NCBI GenBank assembly: GCA_034509925.1
Contig: CM067526.1
Location: forward strand, 7,430,744 to 7,494,743
From: Hirudinaria manillensis
Lineage: Eukaryota; Annelida; Clitellata; Hirudinida; Hirudinidae
Length of the DNA stretch: 64,000 bases
Direction of reading: 5' to 3'
The first letter of the stretch is position 1; each line of letters opens with the position of its first letter. This document shows, in pieces, positions 62,765 through 64,000 of the stretch. The position numbers were made by a program, and so were the translations under genes. Below the pieces are notes generated by a model. That model did not search any database and was not told where the DNA came from. It was given only the letters and a program-made list of their open reading frames with translations.

Positions 62765-64000
62765 TTTCAAATTTTTAGTTGGTATATGAACTCAATTCTA
62801 CTCAAAATCACTTAATAAAACATAAAAACTAGAAGCAACAAGAGGGTCCGTGTAGCAATCATATAAACATAAACATGCTTAAGATTAATATTCATGTGTT
62901 CTTTTAATTTAACGCTCGTTATTCAAAATATTCATCCAATCTTAATTTTTTTTTTATTTCATGCATAGCCTCATTGAAATTTTAATCGAGAATTACTCGG
63001 CCATTCAAATGTTGGTCAGTCAGCACAACATAATTTAACAATAATTTATAGTGGTCTGAGGTTTGTTTAATCTAGTTCACCCTACCCGCTAATACACTCC
63101 TCCGGGATCCACCCAATACCCGTACGGGCATGTGAGCGTGTACCTCACAGGTTTTGTCTCCGGCAATTTTATTTTTGGACAGCATCTAAGCAAAATTACT
63201 GCTTTCATTTTAGTCTTTATTTTTCCATAAAGAAAGGGTTTAAAATTTTATTTTTATATGTTAATAGTCTCTTGGTTATATTTGTTAACCTTACAATCAT
63301 ATTTTTTTATCACATTTATTTTTTAAAAATAAAATTAACATAATAATTAATAGCCCCGTGCAGAAGATACAGCAACGAGTGTGTTTCATTACCAACCGGG
63401 AAAGTTTCTTAAAGGGTACGTAAACTTTCTTTTTTAAAGGCTGCAAGCTTTATCTGACATGTTACCACAGGAAGGGGTATCTCGATAACTTTCTTGTTAT
63501 AAATTAATCCCATAAAGAAAATTATAATTTTTTAATTTCAATCCGAAAGAACAATGAATAGAACGGAATATGTGCGCAAGCCTTTGTTGACATATAGGAG
63601 TCCTAAAAATTCTCAATATGAGCTTGACTTTGGCATTTGTTCGGTAATGACCCAACAGTTATATTTTTTTATAAAAATTTTCAGCATATGCCTAGGTTTG
63701 ATTTAATTAACGTTCTTAATTCGAAATTTTGTGGAAGTTTTGTTTTTTGTTTATGGTTCCCCAATCACCTTGTGCATCAAATATGCATGTCGTGCAAATG
63801 TGCATAATGTGCATCAAAGCACAGTCTATAAGTTGGCACAATTCTATGGGATACAATTCTATATCATTGTAAACTCCATTCTTAATTATAATATATTATT
63901 AGTATGTAATTACATTAATTATATATTATACATATTATAGAAGACTTATAATTACGGACACTTGTATATGTAATGCAAATTGCTAGATTGTATTCAAATA
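62765..64000. other. ATG7 upstream region, no gene recognised
   Basis: The right end of the window. A GC-richer patch at about 63075-63175 (cccgctaatacactcctccg, tacgggcatgtgagcgtgta) lies some 330-400 bases upstream of the ATG7 start and might be promoter or an old element. The rest is AT-rich with only short chance frames. No tRNA cloverleaf was found. Confidence 0.4.

Overview
The window is a stretch of AT-rich animal (metazoan) nuclear genome. Genes are broken into many short exons with GT..AG introns, some only about 56 bases long. Exons are clearly less AT-rich than introns, and microsatellites are common. There are no operons, ribosome binding sites, CRISPR arrays or prokaryotic features. 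Gene content (UVRAG, CFAP69, an SMIM29-like protein, LL5/PHLDB, a trithorax/KMT2A-type methyltransferase, ATG7) fits a bilaterian that kept old intron positions but whose proteins evolve fairly fast. An invertebrate chordate such as a tunicate is one possibility; this is a guess, not shown by the sequence.

Layout, left to right: PSMA7, proteasome subunit alpha4 (minus, 1980-3599), lies head to head with UVRAG (plus, 3993-9719). A candidate exon of an unknown minus-strand gene sits at 10680-10895. A single-exon SoxB-like gene follows (minus, 11804-13012) with a GC-rich upstream region. Next are mitochondrial EF-G2/GFM2 (minus, 14045-17528), an SMIM29-like membrane protein (plus, 18980-19475) and the ciliary protein CFAP69 (minus, 21445-28069). 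CFAP69 introns hold a 375-base non-autonomous Helitron and a poly(A)-ended, retroposon-like block. Between CFAP69 and the next gene lie a decayed GC-rich coding-like block (about 28270-28905) and a possible two-exon microprotein gene (29403-29896). PHLDB/LL5 (minus, 32591-43789) follows with a large ATT microsatellite in intron 1. Then come a reduced KMT2A/trithorax (minus, 46783-54873) and ATG7 (minus, 55912-62764). The last 1.2 kb holds no recognised gene.

I rebuilt complete exon chains for PSMA7, UVRAG, GFM2 and the SMIM29-like gene. In each the exon lengths sum to a multiple of three and the phases agree at every junction, which is strong internal support. CFAP69, PHLDB, KMT2A and ATG7 were rebuilt mostly by matching remembered family motifs, with part of the exon edges checked to the base. 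The neighbours do not form one pathway. UVRAG and ATG7 both act in autophagy but are about 46 kb apart with unrelated genes between them. I found no convincing new multi-gene system. The points most worth a second look are the trimmed trithorax architecture with a half-kept Taspase1-like site, a probable GC-AG intron in the same gene, the Helitron, the microprotein candidate and the unknown 72-codon exon.
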